Source of the DNA: Candidatus Methylomirabilota bacterium
GTDB taxonomy: Bacteria > Methylomirabilota > Methylomirabilia > Methylomirabilales > Methylomirabilaceae
Assembly: GCA_028870115.1 (NCBI GenBank)
Contig: JAGWQH010000029.1
Location: 19,661 to 83,660 of the forward strand
Length of the DNA: 64,000 bases
Direction: 5' to 3'
In this document: positions 55,598-64,000 of the stretch, one piece after another
How the letters are laid out: every line of letters starts with the position of its first letter
Numbering within the stretch: the first letter of the stretch is position 1
Program-made: the position numbers and the translations under genes
The notes under the pieces: model-generated
Seen by the model: only the letters and a program-made list of their open reading frames with translations
Told to the model about the DNA's origin: nothing
Database searches by the model: none

Positions 55598-56102
55598 AGT
55601 AAGCGCGAGGCGTGAAATCCCCCCGTCCCCCCTTTACAAAAGGGGGATACGGGGGGATTTAGCGTACGGGGCGCGACGTGCGAGGTCAGAGCATGGTTTC
55701 ACGTTGCTCGAGGTCATCGTCGCGTTGGCTATCCTCGGCATCGGTTTCGCCCTGGCCATGGAGTTACTGGCGACAGGGGTTCGATCAGCGAAGGCGTCCG
55801 AAGACTATACCCAGGCGGTCCTGCTGGCTCGGCAGAAGATGGCCGAAATCGCCGTAACGCAAAACTCGGCGGGTTCGGCAGACTCGGGAGAGTTCGGCGG
55901 AGGATTCCGTTGGGCCTCTGAGATCCAGCCGCTCGAACAGCAGGAAGAACTCCCCGGCCGGCTCTACAGTGTCCGGGTGCGCGTCAGTTGGCTTAGTCGC
56001 CGTGGAGAGAAATCTGTGGACCTTCAGACCCTGAGGATGGCGGTGGATGAGAAGAAGCTCGGGCAGACGGTGACGGCCCAACCATTCGGCGGACGATTGT
56101 AA
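55578..56102 (+). CDS. gspI: Type II secretion minor pseudopilin GspI with inserted leader
   Basis: A 174-residue minor pseudopilin. The processed start SEHG^FTLLEVIVALAILGIGFALAMELL and the short C-terminal domain (LYSVRVRVSW) fit GspI. The ATG at 55578 overlaps the gspH end by 20 bases. The leader is 40 residues because a 46-bp palindromic element encodes EIPPSPLYKRGIRGDL in its middle. Removing that part would leave a normal Arg-rich leader. The leader is cleaved off, so the insertion should not affect the mature protein. Confidence 0.9.
   Translation: MRRRTPEVSARREIPPSPLYKRGIRGDLAYGARRARSEHGFTLLEVIVALAILGIGFALAMELLATGVRSAKASEDYTQAVLLARQKMAEIAVTQNSAGSADSGEFGGGFRWASEIQPLEQQEELPGRLYSVRVRVSWLSRRGEKSVDLQTLRMAVDEKKLGQTVTAQPFGGRL
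55615..55660. repeat. 46-bp palindromic element, copy 3 (gspI leader)
   Basis: Same ends and length as the copies in queA and gspG but read in another frame (EIPPSPLYKRGIRGDL). This shows that at least two frames are used in living genes. Confidence 0.9.
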
Positions 56103-56881
56103 TGCAAAAAGAGCGGTGCTTAGCGCAGACTGCGGGGTCCGAACTGCGACGTGCTCGATATGCGGCGCCGCGCGCTACGCACGGTTTTACATTGCTCGAG
56201 CTCCTGATCTCCATGACGATTCTCGCCCTGATCTTTGTGGCTGTTTTGGGCGCGGTCCAGATTGGAATCAAGTCGTGGGAGGCCGGCGAAGCGCGAGCCG
56301 AGGAGAATCAGCGCAATCGTACCCTTGTCGATACCCTCGTACGAGATCTGGCGATGATCTATCCCTTGCGTGTGAAGGACCAGGACAAGGACGTCGTCGT
56401 GTTTCACGGCAAGTCCGATGCTCTTGAGTTTGCCACCCTTCCGCAGATCTATGGGGCCGAACCATTCAGCCACATGATCAGGATCGTGACCTATGCCGTC
56501 GAGCCTGACCGGGGGCTGGTGGCCACCGCAAGCTATCCCCTCGCTGCTTCGGCATCGATCCCGATCGAGGATCAAGCCAAACCGCTTGACGAGCGGGTGT
56601 CGCTGGCGCGCTTCCGGTATTTGGTGCCGGAAGGGAAACCGGAGGAAAAACTCCCTCCTGTCTGGCGCGATTCCTGGGACCCTTCCCGGGATGAGACGCT
56701 TCAGCCCGCATTTCGTGGATCAGCGATCTTTTCCCCTGGGCAGCGCGGATTGAAGGGCTCTGATCGCCTGCCGGTAGCTGTCGAGATCACCCTCACGATT
56801 CGACAGACGAGATCACAGGAAGGCCGTGAGTTGATCCTGCCGCCGTTGGTCTTTCCGGTCCAGGTAGGACGGACGCTATGA
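56102..56881 (+). CDS. gspJ: Type II secretion minor pseudopilin GspJ
   Basis: A 259-residue minor pseudopilin cleaved at RATHG^FTLLELLISMTILALIFVAVLG. It has the long GspJ C-terminal domain (NRTLVDTLVRDLAMIYPLR; GPVFPVQV-like end). Its 28-residue leader is also longer than usual, although no palindromic element is visible. The ATG shares one base with the gspI stop. GspI, J and K form the pseudopilus tip in characterised systems. Confidence 0.9.
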   Translation: MQKERCLAQTAGSELRRARYAAPRATHGFTLLELLISMTILALIFVAVLGAVQIGIKSWEAGEARAEENQRNRTLVDTLVRDLAMIYPLRVKDQDKDVVVFHGKSDALEFATLPQIYGAEPFSHMIRIVTYAVEPDRGLVATASYPLAASASIPIEDQAKPLDERVSLARFRYLVPEGKPEEKLPPVWRDSWDPSRDETLQPAFRGSAIFSPGQRGLKGSDRLPVAVEITLTIRQTRSQEGRELILPPLVFPVQVGRTL

Positions 56882-58005
56882 ACAGGTGTGTGGTGCGGGA
56901 TGAGCGCGGCTTGGCGCTGGCCGTGGTGTTGTGGATCCTGGCATTTCTGGGCGTCGTGTTCACGGCCTTCACCTTTTCGATGCGCACCGAGCTGGCTGCG
57001 GCGGGCAACTTCAAGGAGGAGGCGGAGTCTTACTATCTAGCTGAGGCAGGCGTGTACCGGGCGGCGGCGGAGATCATGAATGCCGACCGCAACGTTCCGC
57101 CCGACTCTACACTCTATGATGCCCTTGACGAGCATTGGCACACCAATCCGGCCGCCTATGAGAATGTGGCTTTAGGAGGAGGACATTACTGGGTAACAGT
57201 CACGGACGAGGAGAGCAGGTTCCCCCTGAACGGCCAGATTACCCCCCAATACGACGCGATGCTCCGTCGGCTGTTCTCCAGCTCGGGCGTGACCGACGAC
57301 AAGCTGGTCTCCACCATTGTCGATTCGATCCAGGACTGGCGCGACGCCGACAATTTGCATCGCTTAAACGGCGCTGAGGACGACTACTACCTCTCGCTTC
57401 CCACTCCATATCGGGCCAAGAACGCTGATTTCGACTCTGTCGAGGAACTACTCCTGGTCAAAGGGATGACCCCGGAGATCCTGTACGGTAACATTACCAA
57501 CAGGCAGCGACAGGCGGAGTTGGGAGCCCAGCTTCCCTGGGAACGGGATCTCAAGCCAGGTGAATACCTTGGGGTAGCGCGACACCTTTCAGTCTATAGC
57601 TCCGGTCAGGTAAATGTCAACACAGCCAGTCCGGAAGTGTTGATGACATTGGGGCTGACGGCGGCGGAGGTCAAGGCCGTTCTCGACCGGCGCACCCAAC
57701 TTCCGTTTAAGAACCCGACAGAGTTCACCAGTCTCATCACCTCCATCTCCGGGGGCAGTCGGCAGGGGTTTGCGATGGTGCCTGGAGGCCAGCCGGGTCC
57801 AGCGAACCCGCAGCAGATTTTCGCGCTGCTTAGTCAGACGGCCACCGTAAGCTCGAAAAACTTCGCCGTAGACTCGGCTGCGCGGATAACAGGATCGAGA
57901 CTGACGGTTCGCGTGGCGGCTATCCTGCGAAACGACGGGATGCCTGGCCGGCCGAAGCTCTCGATCAAGCAGTGGAGCCTGGACCCACGGCAGGCCGCCT
58001 CATGA
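56878..58005 (+). CDS. gspK: Type II secretion tip pseudopilin GspK
   Basis: A 375-residue pseudopilin, the large tip subunit. The hydrophobic helix ERGLALAVVLWILAFLGVVFTAFTF replaces the usual FTLLE start, as is normal for GspK. The body has DEESRFPLNGQ, SIVDSIQDWRDADNLHRLNGAEDDYY with acidic metal-binding residues, VEELLLVKGMTPE and the helix-hairpin-like VNVNTASPEVL. The ATG overlaps gspJ by 4 bases. Confidence 0.92.
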   Translation: MNRCVVRDERGLALAVVLWILAFLGVVFTAFTFSMRTELAAAGNFKEEAESYYLAEAGVYRAAAEIMNADRNVPPDSTLYDALDEHWHTNPAAYENVALGGGHYWVTVTDEESRFPLNGQITPQYDAMLRRLFSSSGVTDDKLVSTIVDSIQDWRDADNLHRLNGAEDDYYLSLPTPYRAKNADFDSVEELLLVKGMTPEILYGNITNRQRQAELGAQLPWERDLKPGEYLGVARHLSVYSSGQVNVNTASPEVLMTLGLTAAEVKAVLDRRTQLPFKNPTEFTSLITSISGGSRQGFAMVPGGQPGPANPQQIFALLSQTATVSSKNFAVDSAARITGSRLTVRVAAILRNDGMPGRPKLSIKQWSLDPRQAAS

Positions 58006-59441
58006 GGCTCGATGAGCTGATCCCGAAGCCGAAGGTCGGCCTGGGTATCGACCTCCGAGGCGGCCAGCTCTGCCATGCCTTGTTAAGCAAGGCGTTTGGG
58101 CGGATTCAGCTCCTCGATTGGGGCATTGAAGAACTGCCGGTCGAAGAGCAAGACAGGCCGAAAGTCCTCACGGAGAAGCTGGTCCAGCTTTGGACTCGGC
58201 TGCCCAAACGCCCGACGTTCGTCACGGTCGGCCTGCCGCGGCGTCTTGTCACCATGCGCTCAGTGAGCATGCCGGCGGTAGGCGAGGAGGAACTGAAGGG
58301 GATCCTGGAGTACGAGGTTGAGCGATATATCCCGTTCCCCCCCGAGGAGGTTCAGTACGACTTCCAGGTGCTCGAGCGCGACGCCGAAAAGGCCATCGTC
58401 CTGCTGGCCGCCGCCAGGAAAGAGGAGATCAGTCGGTATCTGGCCTTTCTGGAGGAGGCGGGGATCAAACCGACTGCTTTTGGTGTCTCGGCGTTCGCAT
58501 CGCTCAACACTCTCCTCTTCAACCAGGAGCGCGACGCGGAGCCTCTGAGGACCCTGATCGATCTGCGGGACGGGGAGGCCGAGTTGGGTCTGGCCAAGAA
58601 TGGCATCCTTCGATATTCCCGATACTTGACCTTGGGCCCAACCGCACCGCTCGACCTGCTGATGCCGGAGATCTCCACTCTGCTTGCTCACCTCGAAACC
58701 AACGGCGGCCAGCACGCAGGGCGAATTGCCATCGCCGGACCGGGCGCGGGCAGGGGGGAGGGGGACCTATTGCACCACTTGGCCGAACGGACCGGTCTTG
58801 AGGTGGAGTTTCTCCAACCCTTCCAGCGGATCAAGGCCAGCGGCGTGGATCCGCAGGTGGCCCATTTTCTCGGGGCGGCTGTCGGACTGGCGCTTCACGG
58901 GCTCGTCACGCTTCCGGTCGATATCGACCTGCTCCCCAAAGAGCTGGCTCCCCCTCGCCGCGACCCCAGTCTTGCGGTGACCATTCGGCTTGTGGCGCTT
59001 GTTGTGGCCTTGGGCCTCGCGTATCTGGTGAACGGCGCGATCCGGGAGCACCGGGCACTGGCAGAGCTGACTGCCACACTGAATCGGGTACAAGCGGAGG
59101 CGGCCAAAGTAGATCAGCTCAAGGGGGAGGTGGCGTCGCTGCGCAGCAAGATCGCCACCTTGGATAAGATCGACCGGGAGGAGGTCAGGAAGCTGGATGT
59201 GCTCAAGGAGCTTGTTCAGGTCCTGCCTAAAGGCGTGACCCTGACGCTCTTCTCAGTGGACGGGCGGGAGGCGCGAGTGGGCGGCTCCATTACCGGCTCA
59301 GCTTCGGACCTGATCTCGATTCTGGAGCAGTCACCGGTCTTTGAAAACGTGCAGTTCACCTCGCCGGTGGCAAGCCGCGCGGAGAGCCAGGACTTCCAGA
59401 TTAAGATGCACCTCGAGGCGAAAAAGGAGAAGCGGCCATGA
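58002..59441 (+). CDS. gspL: Type II secretion protein GspL (PilM-PilN-like fusion)
   Basis: A 479-residue protein. The first roughly 320 residues form an actin-like PilM/GspL cytoplasmic domain (VGLGIDLRGGQLCHALL; MPAVGEEELKGILEYEVERYIPFPPEEV). A single transmembrane helix (LVALVVALGLAYLVNGAI) is followed by a coiled coil and a PilN-like periplasmic ferredoxin-fold domain. It links GspE to the membrane platform. The ATG overlaps gspK by 4 bases. Confidence 0.9.
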   Translation: MRLDELIPKPKVGLGIDLRGGQLCHALLSKAFGRIQLLDWGIEELPVEEQDRPKVLTEKLVQLWTRLPKRPTFVTVGLPRRLVTMRSVSMPAVGEEELKGILEYEVERYIPFPPEEVQYDFQVLERDAEKAIVLLAAARKEEISRYLAFLEEAGIKPTAFGVSAFASLNTLLFNQERDAEPLRTLIDLRDGEAELGLAKNGILRYSRYLTLGPTAPLDLLMPEISTLLAHLETNGGQHAGRIAIAGPGAGRGEGDLLHHLAERTGLEVEFLQPFQRIKASGVDPQVAHFLGAAVGLALHGLVTLPVDIDLLPKELAPPRRDPSLAVTIRLVALVVALGLAYLVNGAIREHRALAELTATLNRVQAEAAKVDQLKGEVASLRSKIATLDKIDREEVRKLDVLKELVQVLPKGVTLTLFSVDGREARVGGSITGSASDLISILEQSPVFENVQFTSPVASRAESQDFQIKMHLEAKKEKRP

Positions 59442-60010
59442 CGGTTTCCGGACGCGAGCGCTGGTCGCTGATGGCTGGCGGCGCCGTTCTGGTGGCCTTC
59501 CTCGTGATCAACTACGTGATCGCTCCTGCCGTTTCACGTCAGATGGCGGTCCGCAGCGAGCACCGGGAGAAGCTCCAGGCCCTTGAACGCTTCCAAACGG
59601 TGGTGGAGGGCAGACGGAGGTATGAGAGGAAGTTCGCTGAAGCCGAAAAGTTCTTCACGCAACTGCAGGCTCGACTGCTGCCGGGCGAAAAACTCACGCT
59701 GGCGGCGGCCGATCTTCAGGCGATGCTGCACAAAGCAGCGGGCGAGAGCGGCGTGACAATTGTGAGTGAGAGCATCCAGCCGCCAAAAAAGGCAGAGGGG
59801 TTCACGCAGGTCTCAGTCGAACTGTCCTTGAATGCCGACCTCAAGAAGCTGCGCGACTTTCTGTACAGGATCGAGAGCGCGTCCAAGCTGCTCATTATCC
59901 CCAAGCTTCAGGTGAACGCCTCCTTCCCCAGGCCAGGGGCCGAGCTTCAGGTGACGGTGGTGGTCAGCGGATACACCATGGGGTTGGAGGAAAAAAGCGC
60001 CGGTGCGTAG
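59438..60010 (+). CDS. gspM: Type II secretion protein GspM (PilO-like)
   Basis: A 190-residue bitopic inner-membrane protein. The helix MAGGAVLVAFLVINYVIAPAV is followed by a coiled coil (EKLQALERFQTVVEGRRRYERKFAEAEKFF) and a PilO/GspM-like ferredoxin-fold domain (VTIVSESIQPP; VSVELSLNADLKKLRDFLYRIE). The ATG overlaps gspL by 4 bases, and its stop overlaps the next gene by 8. Confidence 0.88.
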   Translation: MTVSGRERWSLMAGGAVLVAFLVINYVIAPAVSRQMAVRSEHREKLQALERFQTVVEGRRRYERKFAEAEKFFTQLQARLLPGEKLTLAAADLQAMLHKAAGESGVTIVSESIQPPKKAEGFTQVSVELSLNADLKKLRDFLYRIESASKLLIIPKLQVNASFPRPGAELQVTVVVSGYTMGLEEKSAGA

Positions 60011-60662
60011 ACCGCTACAGCTGTTGAATCTCGCCTTGGGTCTCGTCGCGGTGCTGATTGCCGTCGCCGTCGTGAAGACGTGGGTTTCTCCAGTTGCTCC
60101 GATCCCAAGCTCCTCCACCGCGATGACATCGCAAGACACGGAGGTGCTCGCCTATAGCCAGAGCGCTCGCCCTCCAGTCAACCAGTTCGACGTCTTGCTT
60201 GACAAGAATCCATTCAAGCAGCCGCCGCCTATGCCGGCACAGGCGTCTGCTGTTGCGCCTCCGCCGCCACTTCCGACGCTGGTGGGCACCATCCTGGTCG
60301 ATCAGGAACGCCGAGCGATCTTGAGTGATAAAGGGAAAGCGAATATCTACTCTACGGGTCAGGGGGTGGCAGGAGGGGTGATTACCGAGATCAAGGAAGA
60401 TCGGATTCTTTTCAAGCGCGGCGATACGGCGCAAGAGATTATGCTGAAGGCCGCCATTGAGTCAGGCGCCGCGCCTCCCGCACGGACAGGAGCGCCTGTT
60501 GCCGGTCAGACTGTTGGCGCCGGACTGTCGTTCAGGCCGGCTCAGCCCACGTCGCCGCCTTCCTCCAGTGGCGAACCTGCTGACAAAACAGAGCTGCTTA
60601 GGCGGAGGCAGGAGAGACAGCAGTTGCGCGAGCAGCGGAGAGGGCTACGGGGCAAGGAGTAA
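60003..60662 (+). CDS. Type II secretion GspC-like linker protein
   Basis: A 219-residue bitopic protein with an N-terminal helix (LLNLALGLVAVLIAVAVVKTWV) and a Pro-rich linker. The HR-like domain (LPTLVGTILVDQERRAILSDKGKANIYSTGQGVAGGVITEIKEDRILFKRG) is that of GspC/PilP proteins that contact the secretin. No PDZ domain is seen; the C-terminus is a charged tail. The GTG start overlaps gspM. GspC is the best fit given that gspD follows. Confidence 0.82.
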   Translation: MRRPLQLLNLALGLVAVLIAVAVVKTWVSPVAPIPSSSTAMTSQDTEVLAYSQSARPPVNQFDVLLDKNPFKQPPPMPAQASAVAPPPPLPTLVGTILVDQERRAILSDKGKANIYSTGQGVAGGVITEIKEDRILFKRGDTAQEIMLKAAIESGAAPPARTGAPVAGQTVGAGLSFRPAQPTSPPSSSGEPADKTELLRRRQERQQLREQRRGLRGKE

Positions 60663-60753
60663 CGCTAACCTATACCCACAAGAGGGGTAGGAGTGGCTGT
60701 AACGCCCCTACTACTACGGCCCTGAATCCACGAATACAAGGAAGGAGGGAGTA

Positions 60754-62910
60754 TTGGCTACCCGAAGCGCTGGTCCTGTAATCTTGGCGATCGCGGTCTT
60801 TTTCCCCGCGTGTGCCCTGTTTAACGCGTTGGGACGAACCAGTCTGGAGCCCGAGGCGGCGCCCGTAAAGATTGAGGCGGCCCCGCAAGCTCCCGCGCCG
60901 GTTTCTGGGATTGCGGCCGCTGCAACAGCACCTGTGCCGCAAGGCCAAGAACAACAGCAAGAAGAGGTCGAAGAAGAAGAGACGCTGGAGCCACAGGAGT
61001 TGCCGAAGGAGGAGCCGATGCCGGGTTCGGCATCCCTTATCGGGGCAAAAGAAGGCGCCCCAACGCTCCCGGAGGCACCGAAAGCCGCTCCTAGTCCCGC
61101 TCCCGCGATGCCGACCGTGCAGCCGGGACGGCCACAGTATGTCTCTCTGAACTTTGACAACGCCGACCTGGAACTGGTCATTCGGTCGATTGCCGACATC
61201 ACCGGGATCAACTTCATCATCGGCCCTGGTGTCAAGGCGAACATCACGATGCGGACGACAACCAGGGTGCCATCAACCGAGGTCTTTTCCATTCTGGAAT
61301 CGGTGCTGGAGGTGAATAACCTGGCTGCGGTGAAGGAGGGTTCGTACTACAAAATTGTCCCGATCGCCGTCGCCCAGCAGGAGCCGCAGGACGTGCAAGT
61401 GGGGAAAGAGCGCGCTGAGGAGCGCGAGCGGTATGTCACCCAGATTGTCCATCTCGACCATCTGTCCGCTGAAGAGATGGCAAAGATTCTTCAGTCGTTT
61501 CTAGCTAAAGGGGCCAAGCTGGTCGTGCACAAAGAGACCAACAGTCTGATCATCGCCGGCTTTAGCTCAACCATCAAGAGGCTGCTTGATACCATCAAGG
61601 CCCTGGACATTCCATCCAAGCGGGACAATATCCAGCGAATCTTCGTCTATTTCGTGGAGAATGCCAAGGCCGTCGAGCTGGCGAATACCCTCAACACCCT
61701 GTACGGCCGCCGAGACCTCGTGCGGGGCGCAGCTCCTGGGGCTCGACCCGGCCAGCCGTCCGCAAGACCTGGCGTTGGCGCGCCATCATCACCGTTTTCT
61801 CCACCTCCACCCGCCCCTGGCCCGCCCCCGGCTCCTGGCCAGCCGTCGCCTCCACCAGGAGCAGCCACCTTCGCCTCCGCGCCAGGAGCCCTCCTCCCGC
61901 CTGGTGCTGAGGCAGCGCCGGGCGAAGTGGTTGGCGACGTGACCATCGTGTCCGATGAGGCGACCAATGCGCTGATCGTTAAGACCTCTCCGCGCAACTA
62001 CGAAATCATCGAGGTGACGATCAAGAAGCTCGACATCGTCCCCAAGCAGGTGATCATCGAAGCGCTGCTGGCTGAGGTGACGTTGACCGACAGCCTCCAG
62101 TTCAGCTTGGAAGCGTTTGTGAAGACCGGCTCCTTCGTCTTCCAGCAGGTCGCTCCAGGAGGGCCTGCCCTGTCAGGGCTCAAAAGTATTATCGGCGCGA
62201 CGCCTGGTCAGTTCATCGATGGTGCCCAAGGTTTCACCTTTACATTCGTCCAGGGCGATAAGTACAGGACATTTTTGAATAACGTGGCCGCGTATACCAA
62301 GGTGAATATCCTGGCCGCCCCACACCTGCTTACGGCTAACAATAAAGAAGCCAAGCTCCAGATCGGTTCGGAGGTGCCAATCATCACGAATGAGCAATCA
62401 AGCCTTACGAACGTTTCGCAGTCTACAGTTACACCGGGTGGCGTCTTCCGGACGATTCAGCAGAAGGACATCGGCATCCTGCTTGGCATCAAACCCCACA
62501 TCAATGAGAAGCGGCTTGTGACCCTGGACATCGAGACAGAGCAGACAGACATCCTGTCGGAAAGCTTCGGGTCCACCGGTTCACCCGCCTTCAGCAAGAG
62601 GGCATCAAAGACGTCCGTCGTCATCGAGGACGGCCAGTCGCTGGTGCTGGGCGGGATCATTCAGAACCGGGTGGAAAAAACCCATACCGGGATCCCGTTC
62701 TTGAGCCGCCTCCCGCTTCTGGGCTACCTCTTCCGAAACACCAGCGACAGCATGACGAAGACCGAGTTGCTGATCCTAGTCACACCGCATGTGATCAGCA
62801 GCCCGGAAGAAGGAAAGGCCCTCACGGACCAGTTCGAGCATCGGATCGAATCGGTCGAGCCGCTGCTGAAGTCGCTTCCGAAGACATCACCCTCCGGGCT
62901 CGCCCAGTAG
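60754..62910 (+). CDS. gspD: Type II secretion secretin GspD
   Basis: Outer-membrane channel of 718 residues. The signal sequence ends near FFPACALF, a possible but weak lipobox. An acidic Pro-rich stretch follows. The periplasmic N domains start at YVSLNFDNADLELVIRSIADITG and continue through TQIVHLDHLSAEEMAKIL. A Pro/Gly-rich insert (about 325-395) lies within the last N domain before VTIVSDEATNALIV. The secretin core has VPIITNEQSS and GGIIQNRVEKTHTGIPFLSRLPLLGYLFRN. The TTG at 60754 has GGAGGGAG upstream. Confidence 0.94.
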   Translation: MATRSAGPVILAIAVFFPACALFNALGRTSLEPEAAPVKIEAAPQAPAPVSGIAAAATAPVPQGQEQQQEEVEEEETLEPQELPKEEPMPGSASLIGAKEGAPTLPEAPKAAPSPAPAMPTVQPGRPQYVSLNFDNADLELVIRSIADITGINFIIGPGVKANITMRTTTRVPSTEVFSILESVLEVNNLAAVKEGSYYKIVPIAVAQQEPQDVQVGKERAEERERYVTQIVHLDHLSAEEMAKILQSFLAKGAKLVVHKETNSLIIAGFSSTIKRLLDTIKALDIPSKRDNIQRIFVYFVENAKAVELANTLNTLYGRRDLVRGAAPGARPGQPSARPGVGAPSSPFSPPPPAPGPPPAPGQPSPPPGAATFASAPGALLPPGAEAAPGEVVGDVTIVSDEATNALIVKTSPRNYEIIEVTIKKLDIVPKQVIIEALLAEVTLTDSLQFSLEAFVKTGSFVFQQVAPGGPALSGLKSIIGATPGQFIDGAQGFTFTFVQGDKYRTFLNNVAAYTKVNILAAPHLLTANNKEAKLQIGSEVPIITNEQSSLTNVSQSTVTPGGVFRTIQQKDIGILLGIKPHINEKRLVTLDIETEQTDILSESFGSTGSPAFSKRASKTSVVIEDGQSLVLGGIIQNRVEKTHTGIPFLSRLPLLGYLFRNTSDSMTKTELLILVTPHVISSPEEGKALTDQFEHRIESVEPLLKSLPKTSPSGLAQ

Positions 62911-63029
62911 CCAGTGAAGGTACCGGGTGCGAACTGCGGAGGGGCGCTGTTGCTGCGCCCGGGGTAGGGGGTGAAGCCCAGGAGTAATCCTATCAATCGT
63001 GAATCTTGCTTAGATAGAAGGAGGATATC

Positions 63030-63515
63030 ATGACTCGATCAACCAGCGTCCTGGTGCTGGCAATAGTTTTGTATGTTGCGGTCCCGGCGGCCGCGCAACA
63101 AACGCCGCCACCGGCTGTTGCACCACAGGTGCCGCCACCGGCGGCTGCGCAGCAAGCGCCAACGCCTGCCGTTGCGCAGCAAGCGCCAACACCGGCAGCA
63201 GTTACCCCGACTCGCCAGGCATTTCAGACACTTACGCCGGACATGACGCGGGAACAGGTGTCGAAGCTCGTCAATTCACCGGGTCCCTTGGACCTCAAGC
63301 AGGAGGTGTGGGGCCGCTGGGTGCCTGGTACAAAGCCGGGACAAATGGAGATCCTGAGGGTCCACTTTTTTGACAATCGGGTCTTCTGGATCGAATACGA
63401 TGCTTTTGGCGATTCGTGGCTTCGGGAGGAAAAGGGCGGCTGCGCCGACTGGGTGAAGGCGCCGATCAATCGTATGAAGGAAGAGCTTAAGATCAAAGGG
63501 CTCAAGATCAAATAG
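63030..63515 (+). CDS. Secreted Pro/Ala/Gln-repeat protein with a BamE/SmpA-like domain
   Basis: A 161-residue protein. The signal peptide is MTRSTSVLVLAIVLYVAVPAAAQ. A low-complexity linker (QQAPTPAVAQQAPTPAAV) is encoded by a 27-base tandem repeat starting at 63147. The C-terminal domain begins LTPDMTREQVSKLVNSPGP, similar to the helix-strand opening of SmpA/OmlA (BamE)-like folds. AGAAGGAGG precedes the ATG. It follows the secretin gene by about 120 bases; a role in the outer membrane is possible but not shown. Confidence 0.72.
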   Translation: MTRSTSVLVLAIVLYVAVPAAAQQTPPPAVAPQVPPPAAAQQAPTPAVAQQAPTPAAVTPTRQAFQTLTPDMTREQVSKLVNSPGPLDLKQEVWGRWVPGTKPGQMEILRVHFFDNRVFWIEYDAFGDSWLREEKGGCADWVKAPINRMKEELKIKGLKIK

Positions 63516-63721
63516 GTCTCATCGCCCTCGCAGGGTATGAGTAGCATGTCAAGATCTCCGGTGTTTGTAGCAACTGACCTGTGTCCGATTGTCGGAAGTG
63601 GTCCTCAACACCGACACCTACCATCTGATCGACGATGTGAGGACTATCCCGAGCGCACCGTTGCGGTCAACGCGACCGCGGTCAAGGGTAGCGCCGGCCT
63701 CCACCGGTGTGAGGTTGGAGC

Positions 63722-64000
63722 GTGAGGAACGACTGCCAGGTGCTCGTGGTCGGGGCGGGCATCACCGGGCTCATGATCGCTCGGGAGTTGGTCCGACGGG
63801 GGGCTGACCGGATCCTGATCCTCGAAAAGGAGCCCGGCGTGGGGGCGCATGCGAGCGGGCGCAACAGTGGGGTGCTGCACGCCGGCCTCTATTACACGCC
63901 CGACACGCTCAAAGCGCGCTTCTGCATTGAAGGTAACCGGCAGATGAAGGCGTTCTGCCGCGACAAGGGCCTGCCCGTCGTGGAGACCGGGAAGGTCGTC
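63722..64000 (+). CDS. lhgO: FAD-dependent oxidoreductase, L-2-hydroxyglutarate oxidase-like, partial
   Basis: The first 93 residues of a DAO-family flavoenzyme, cut by the right edge. It shows the dinucleotide fold VRNDCQVLVVGAGITGLMIARELV, ILILEKEPGVGAHASGRNSGVLHAGLYY and KARFCIEGNRQMKAFC, matching L-2-hydroxyglutarate oxidase/dehydrogenase. The start is GTG with GGAG upstream. The missing C-terminus prevents a firm substrate call. Confidence 0.85.
   Translation, partial: MRNDCQVLVVGAGITGLMIARELVRRGADRILILEKEPGVGAHASGRNSGVLHAGLYYTPDTLKARFCIEGNRQMKAFCRDKGLPVVETGKVV

Noticed and set aside
61738..61920. Pro/Gly-rich repetitive stretch in gspD considered as a tandem repeat or frameshift
   Set aside because: The frame stays open and the secretin domain resumes normally on the other side; low-complexity inserts are common in secretins.
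63589..63807. 72-residue ORF upstream of lhgO
   Set aside because: It overlaps the better supported lhgO start in another frame and has no recognisable domain.

Overview
The window looks like chromosome of a Gram-negative, high-GC, free-living bacterium. Three traits together narrow it: a complete coenzyme F420 pathway, a Pup-type protein modifier, and a full type II secretion operon, which implies an outer membrane. That combination suggests the NC10 (Methylomirabilis-like) lineage. The placement is inference from gene content; no marker gene here proves it.

Layout. 1-2.6 kb: de novo NAD synthesis genes nadA-nadC-nadB on the minus strand, with nadB cut by the left edge. 2.7-4.6 kb: a small Cys-containing ORF, a TetR regulator with its putative operator, and a mostly gene-free stretch with a strong hairpin. 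4.6-11.8 kb: yebC, ruvC-ruvA-ruvB, a DUF2905 membrane protein, queA, tgt, yajC and a SurA/PpiD-like chaperone. 11.8-19.6 kb: a secreted protein, a half-size TauE-like permease, a membrane metallophosphoesterase next to a MITE-like element, an alpha/beta hydrolase, a Nudix hydrolase and a GAF histidine kinase with an NtrC-type regulator.

19.6-27.2 kb is an accessory island: a Phd/VapC pair, fragments of a type I restriction-modification locus (hsdR start, hsdS/hsdM end, AlbA_2 start), a large SF1 helicase-nuclease split by one stop codon, radC and hicBA. 27.2-31.7 kb: panE, a half-size permease and a second sigma-54 two-component pair. 31.9-43.4 kb: secA (unusually GC-rich), a thiolase/DUF35/nitrilase-like trio, a DUF1015 protein, cysE, a DUF1858 protein, a CCA-adding enzyme beside tRNA-Gly(CCC), and a PPi-type phosphofructokinase with a DUF4398 partner. 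43.4-49.1 kb, minus strand: cofG-cofH-npdG-cofD-cofC-cofE, which should build F420 and reduce it with NADPH. 49.5-51.1 kb: folE, moaB, pup and an FmdB zinc ribbon. 51.2-62.9 kb: gspE, then a terminator and a new promoter, then gspF-G-H-I-J-K-L-M-C-D. The right edge holds a small secreted protein and the start of an lhgO-like oxidase.

The most unusual signals are: (i) a Pup protein ending in Gly-Gly-Glu, encoded away from any proteasome gene in view; (ii) a 46-bp palindromic element found three times, each inside a coding gene and open in all three forward frames, with two copies in leader peptides of secretion pseudopilins; (iii) the helicase-nuclease split by a single stop and lying among type I R-M remnants; and (iv) a nitrilase-fold enzyme whose catalytic cysteine position is serine.
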